Source: Erythrobacter sp. (GTDB lineage: Bacteria; Pseudomonadota; Alphaproteobacteria; Sphingomonadales; Sphingomonadaceae). From it: DNA of 16,413 nucleotides. Positions 14,510 to 16,413 of the stretch are shown here, piece after piece. The DNA lies in contig JABSPI010000017.1 in assembly GCA_013214365.1 (NCBI GenBank), positions 1 through 16,413 on the forward strand. Direction: 5' to 3'. The first letter of the stretch is position 1. Each line of letters begins with the position of its first letter. Both the position numbers and the translations under genes were made by a program. The notes below the pieces were generated by a model, which saw only the letters and a list, made by a program, of their open reading frames with translations, was not told the DNA's origin and did no database searches.

Positions 14510-15394
14510 TCACTTTGACCCTTTGGCCTTCAACGCCCGCCCCGCAACCGCATCCAGCTTGGCCAAAAGCGCCGGGTCGCGTTCATCTGGCGCGGTGATG
14601 ATTGCATTGTCGAGAACGGTGTCGAGCGGCGAAGCTCTGCGTGTTTTAGGCAGGTTTTCGATGAATTTGAGCACCACGTCGCGCGCCAGCTGGCTGTTTT
14701 CGTTCATCTGCGCGATCACTTGTGCAACCTCGACCGCGTCCTCCCCCTCGCGCCAGCAATCGTAATCGGTCGCCATCCCGACCAGAGCGTAAGGCAGCTC
14801 TGCTTCTCTTGCGAGTTTGGCCTCGGGCATTGCGGTCATGCCGATCACATCGGCGCCCCAGGCGCGGTACATGTGGCTTTCGGCGCGGGTTGAAAATTGC
14901 GGCCCTTCCATCGCCAGATAGGTTGCACCAGTGGCCAGCTTGCCTTTGCATCCGGTGATCGCCTTGGCGGCCATTTCGGACAGGCGCGGGCACACCGGGT
15001 CTGCCATTGAGACATGGGTGACCATGCCGCTGGTGTAAAAGGTCGAGGCGCGGTGTTTGGTGTTGTCGATAAATTGCTCGACCACGGCAAAGCGGCCGGG
15101 CTCGATCTCTTCGCGCAGCGATCCCACCGCCGAAATCGCGAGGATATCGGTGCAGCCGGCACGTTTGAGCGCGTCAATATTGGCGCGCGCATTAAGCTCG
15201 CCCGGGCTGATCGGGTGACCGCGCCCATGGCGCGGCAGGAAGCGCACTTTGACCCCACCGATCGTTCCGCACAGGATCTCATCAGAGGGCTCGCCCCAAG
15301 GGGTATCGATCATGAGCCACTGCTCATCCTCGATCCCGGCAATATTATAGAGGCCCGAGCCTCCGATAATTCCGATACACCAATTCTTCGCCAT
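14510..15394 (-). CDS. mtnP: S-methyl-5'-thioadenosine phosphorylase
   Basis: A 294-residue MTA phosphorylase that splits methylthioadenosine with phosphate into adenine and methylthioribose-1-phosphate, recycling the by-product of polyamine and homoserine-lactone synthesis. Family 2 nucleoside phosphorylase motifs are GGSGLY (11-16) and RHGRGH (55-60) for phosphate, ANIDALKRAGCTDILAISAVGS (71-92), AMEGPQFSTRAES (161-173), and GMTAMPEAKLAREAEL (185-200). D210 and D212 in TDYDCW are the pair that selects 6-aminopurines, favouring MTA over inosine or guanosine. The start at 15394 fits the family N-terminus; the Shine-Dalgarno is weak (GGGAG about 14 bases away). It follows the GST gene in the same direction with a 61-bp gap, so cotranscription is possible. 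No methylthioribose salvage genes are adjacent. Confidence 0.95.
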   Translation of the reverse strand: MAKNWCIGIIGGSGLYNIAGIEDEQWLMIDTPWGEPSDEILCGTIGGVKVRFLPRHGRGHPISPGELNARANIDALKRAGCTDILAISAVGSLREEIEPGRFAVVEQFIDNTKHRASTFYTSGMVTHVSMADPVCPRLSEMAAKAITGCKGKLATGATYLAMEGPQFSTRAESHMYRAWGADVIGMTAMPEAKLAREAELPYALVGMATDYDCWREGEDAVEVAQVIAQMNENSQLARDVVLKFIENLPKTRRASPLDTVLDNAIITAPDERDPALLAKLDAVAGRALKAKGSK

Positions 15395-15455
15395 TGCGGC
15401 ACGCGGCTCCCGCTTGATCTGGCTGTTGTGATCCCAACCCTATGCGCTACCGGCC

Positions 15456-16172
15456 TTAAGTCAGATTTAACCGCTCGGGCAAGGCCTTGCGTATAAAGCC
15501 GTCGGCTTGGGCATAGGGGCCGGCGATCGACGGGCGCGCTTGCATCCGTTCGAAATAGGCCGACAGGCTGGGCCAGGCATCCATAGGTGTGTTCGCAACC
15601 AGAGCGATTTGCATGAAGCAGCAAGTCACCGCGACGTCCGCGATCGAAAAGCTCTCGCCCACCATAAATTCCTTGTCCCCCAATTCATTCGTGAGCTGGT
15701 CGAATATTGGTGGCAGATCGTTCGCCCATGCCTGTTTTGCGGTGTCTATATCGGGCTGCTTCCCGCCCATGAGCGAGAAGAAGATCGGACGAAAAATGCC
15801 CAGCCCGCCCGCCGGTGCTAAAACCGTGTCGGCATATTCTTCCACCGCCAATGCACGGCCAAAGTCAAAATCATTGTCCGGATAGACCGCCGGCTTGGCA
15901 TGTTTGCGTTCGATATAGGCGCAAATGGCGCTCGAATCGGCGATCGTGCCCGCGGGGCCTTGGGTTGCGACAGACCGATCGCGCAGCACCGGGATGCGTT
16001 TCATCGGCGAAATTTCGAGAAACCAGTCCGGCATCGCCATGATATTGACCGGCTCAACATCGAAGCCTGCGCCCTTTTCAATGCACAGCGCCGCGGCCTT
16101 GCGCACAAAGGGCGAGACCGGGCTGCCGTACAAAACAAAGTCGGGCGTGGAAGCTGTGGTCGTCTCGCTCAT
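15456..16172 (-). CDS. Glutathione S-transferase family protein
   Basis: A 238-residue cytosolic GST. The thioredoxin-like N-domain starts at LYGSPVSPFVRKA (14-26), where S17 or S20 takes the position of the thiolate-activating Ser/Cys. It has the cis-Pro loop RIPVL (59-63, P61) and the gamma-glutamyl-binding ADSSAI (78-83). The all-alpha domain (about 100-230) keeps the N-capping box SIADVAVT, as in other GSTs. The insert SVATQGPAGT (67-76) between the cis-Pro strand and the SS motif is slightly long. It likely conjugates glutathione to electrophiles or acts as a peroxidase or isomerase; the substrate is unknown. AGGAGA eight bases upstream fixes the start at 16172. It diverges from a dehydrogenase-like gene at the right edge across a 209-bp region. 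Confidence 0.93.
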   Translation of the reverse strand: MSETTTASTPDFVLYGSPVSPFVRKAAALCIEKGAGFDVEPVNIMAMPDWFLEISPMKRIPVLRDRSVATQGPAGTIADSSAICAYIERKHAKPAVYPDNDFDFGRALAVEEYADTVLAPAGGLGIFRPIFFSLMGGKQPDIDTAKQAWANDLPPIFDQLTNELGDKEFMVGESFSIADVAVTCCFMQIALVANTPMDAWPSLSAYFERMQARPSIAGPYAQADGFIRKALPERLNLT

Positions 16173-16210
16173 TCAAATTTCTCCTCTTGGCGTGCGTCAA
16201 TAGCTTGTGC

Positions 16211-16225
16211 GTTGCATAGCGCAAC
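16211..16225. promoter_or_regulatory. Inverted repeat close to the GST start
   Basis: GTTGC-ATAGC-GCAAC is a perfect 5-5-5 dyad 38 bases upstream of the GST start, in the shared divergent region. It could be a regulator site for either gene. Arms of five bases are weak evidence. Confidence 0.25.
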
Positions 16226-16331
16226 TGATAGGAGCATCGAGGGTATGCAGCGCCTAGAGGAGAGCGCGGCGATGAGGCGCTGTTACACAAGCGCGCAATG
16301 GGAATTGATTTTTGGTGGCAACACGCCACTT

Positions 16332-16351
16332 TCGGTTTGAGCGAAAACCGA
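16332..16351. promoter_or_regulatory. Inverted repeat upstream of the right-edge gene
   Basis: TCGGTTT (16332-16338) and AAACCGA (16345-16351) are perfect 7-bp arms around GAGCGA, ending 30 bases before the ATG at 16382. Position and symmetry suit a repressor operator overlapping the promoter or leader of the gene that begins at the edge. Confidence 0.4.
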
Positions 16352-16381
16352 TTCCATTTTTGGATGAGAGAGGAATAGACG

Positions 16382-16413
16382 ATGGTCACCCAGTATAAGA
16401 ACCTGATCAATGG
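16382..16413 (+). CDS. Start of a probable aldehyde dehydrogenase (cut by the window edge)
   Basis: Only about eleven codons are visible. They read MVTQYKNLING, and the YxNLINGE-like opening is typical of NAD(P)-dependent aldehyde dehydrogenases. GAGAGGA about eight to ten bases upstream is a good ribosome-binding site, so the start is well supported even though the identity is not. If correct, it would be a second aldehyde dehydrogenase, divergent from the GST gene. Confidence 0.45.
   Translation, partial: MVTQYKNLIN

Noticed and set aside
1..16413. Search for CRISPR arrays, tRNA genes, insertion sequences and phage genes
   Set aside because: No regularly spaced repeats, no cloverleaf-like sequences, and no transposase or integrase motifs were seen on either strand.

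Overview
The window is high-GC DNA with tight gene spacing, several ATGA-type start/stop overlaps and a gene set typical of Alphaproteobacteria. The DUF6356 protein, the short PutA without a DNA-binding domain, and the general protein style point to Sphingomonadales, most likely an Erythrobacter-like organism. That placement is an inference. It is a chromosomal, mostly metabolic region. I see no tRNA, rRNA, CRISPR array, insertion sequence or phage gene.

Layout. Positions 1-3655 are a minus-strand run. Read in the direction of transcription it is a DUF1826 protein, dCTP deaminase (dcd), a DUF2817 M14-like metallohydrolase, a TesB-like acyl-CoA thioesterase, and the N-terminal part of an acyl-CoA dehydrogenase that runs off the left edge. 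The last three are translationally coupled through ATGA overlaps. Positions 3914-6569 are a plus-strand operon: a LolD/MacB-like ABC ATPase, an FtsX/MacB-type permease with a His/Asp-rich extracytoplasmic segment, and a membrane-anchored DUF3299 protein. The operon diverges from the DUF1826 gene across a 258-bp region that holds a Zur-box-like sequence.

Positions 6608-10373 (minus) hold putA, for proline catabolism, followed by a small secreted protein. Divergent from putA is a YeiH/UPF0324 membrane protein (10645-11721). It converges on an Lrp/AsnC regulator (11731-12207, minus), which in turn diverges from a DUF6356 protein (12324-12605). Then come a class III CoA-transferase (12903-14000) and a YciI protein (14165-14464), both plus. 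MTA phosphorylase (14510-15394) and a glutathione S-transferase (15456-16172) lie on the minus strand. The first codons of a probable aldehyde dehydrogenase (16382 onward, plus) end the window.

The most interesting part is 3059-6569. DUF1826, an FtsX-type ABC exporter/lipoprotein-type pair with a His-rich loop, and DUF3299 around a shared Zur-like site look like a zinc-starvation module. It resembles the layout known around the Pseudomonas aeruginosa PA4063-PA4066 cluster, but here the His-rich metal-binding element sits inside the permease. The DUF1826 protein itself shows an HxD...H...R arrangement that suggests a 2-oxoglutarate/Fe(II)-oxygenase-like fold. Several clean inverted repeats mark candidate operators: in front of putA/yeiH, lrp, the YciI gene and the terminal dehydrogenase.
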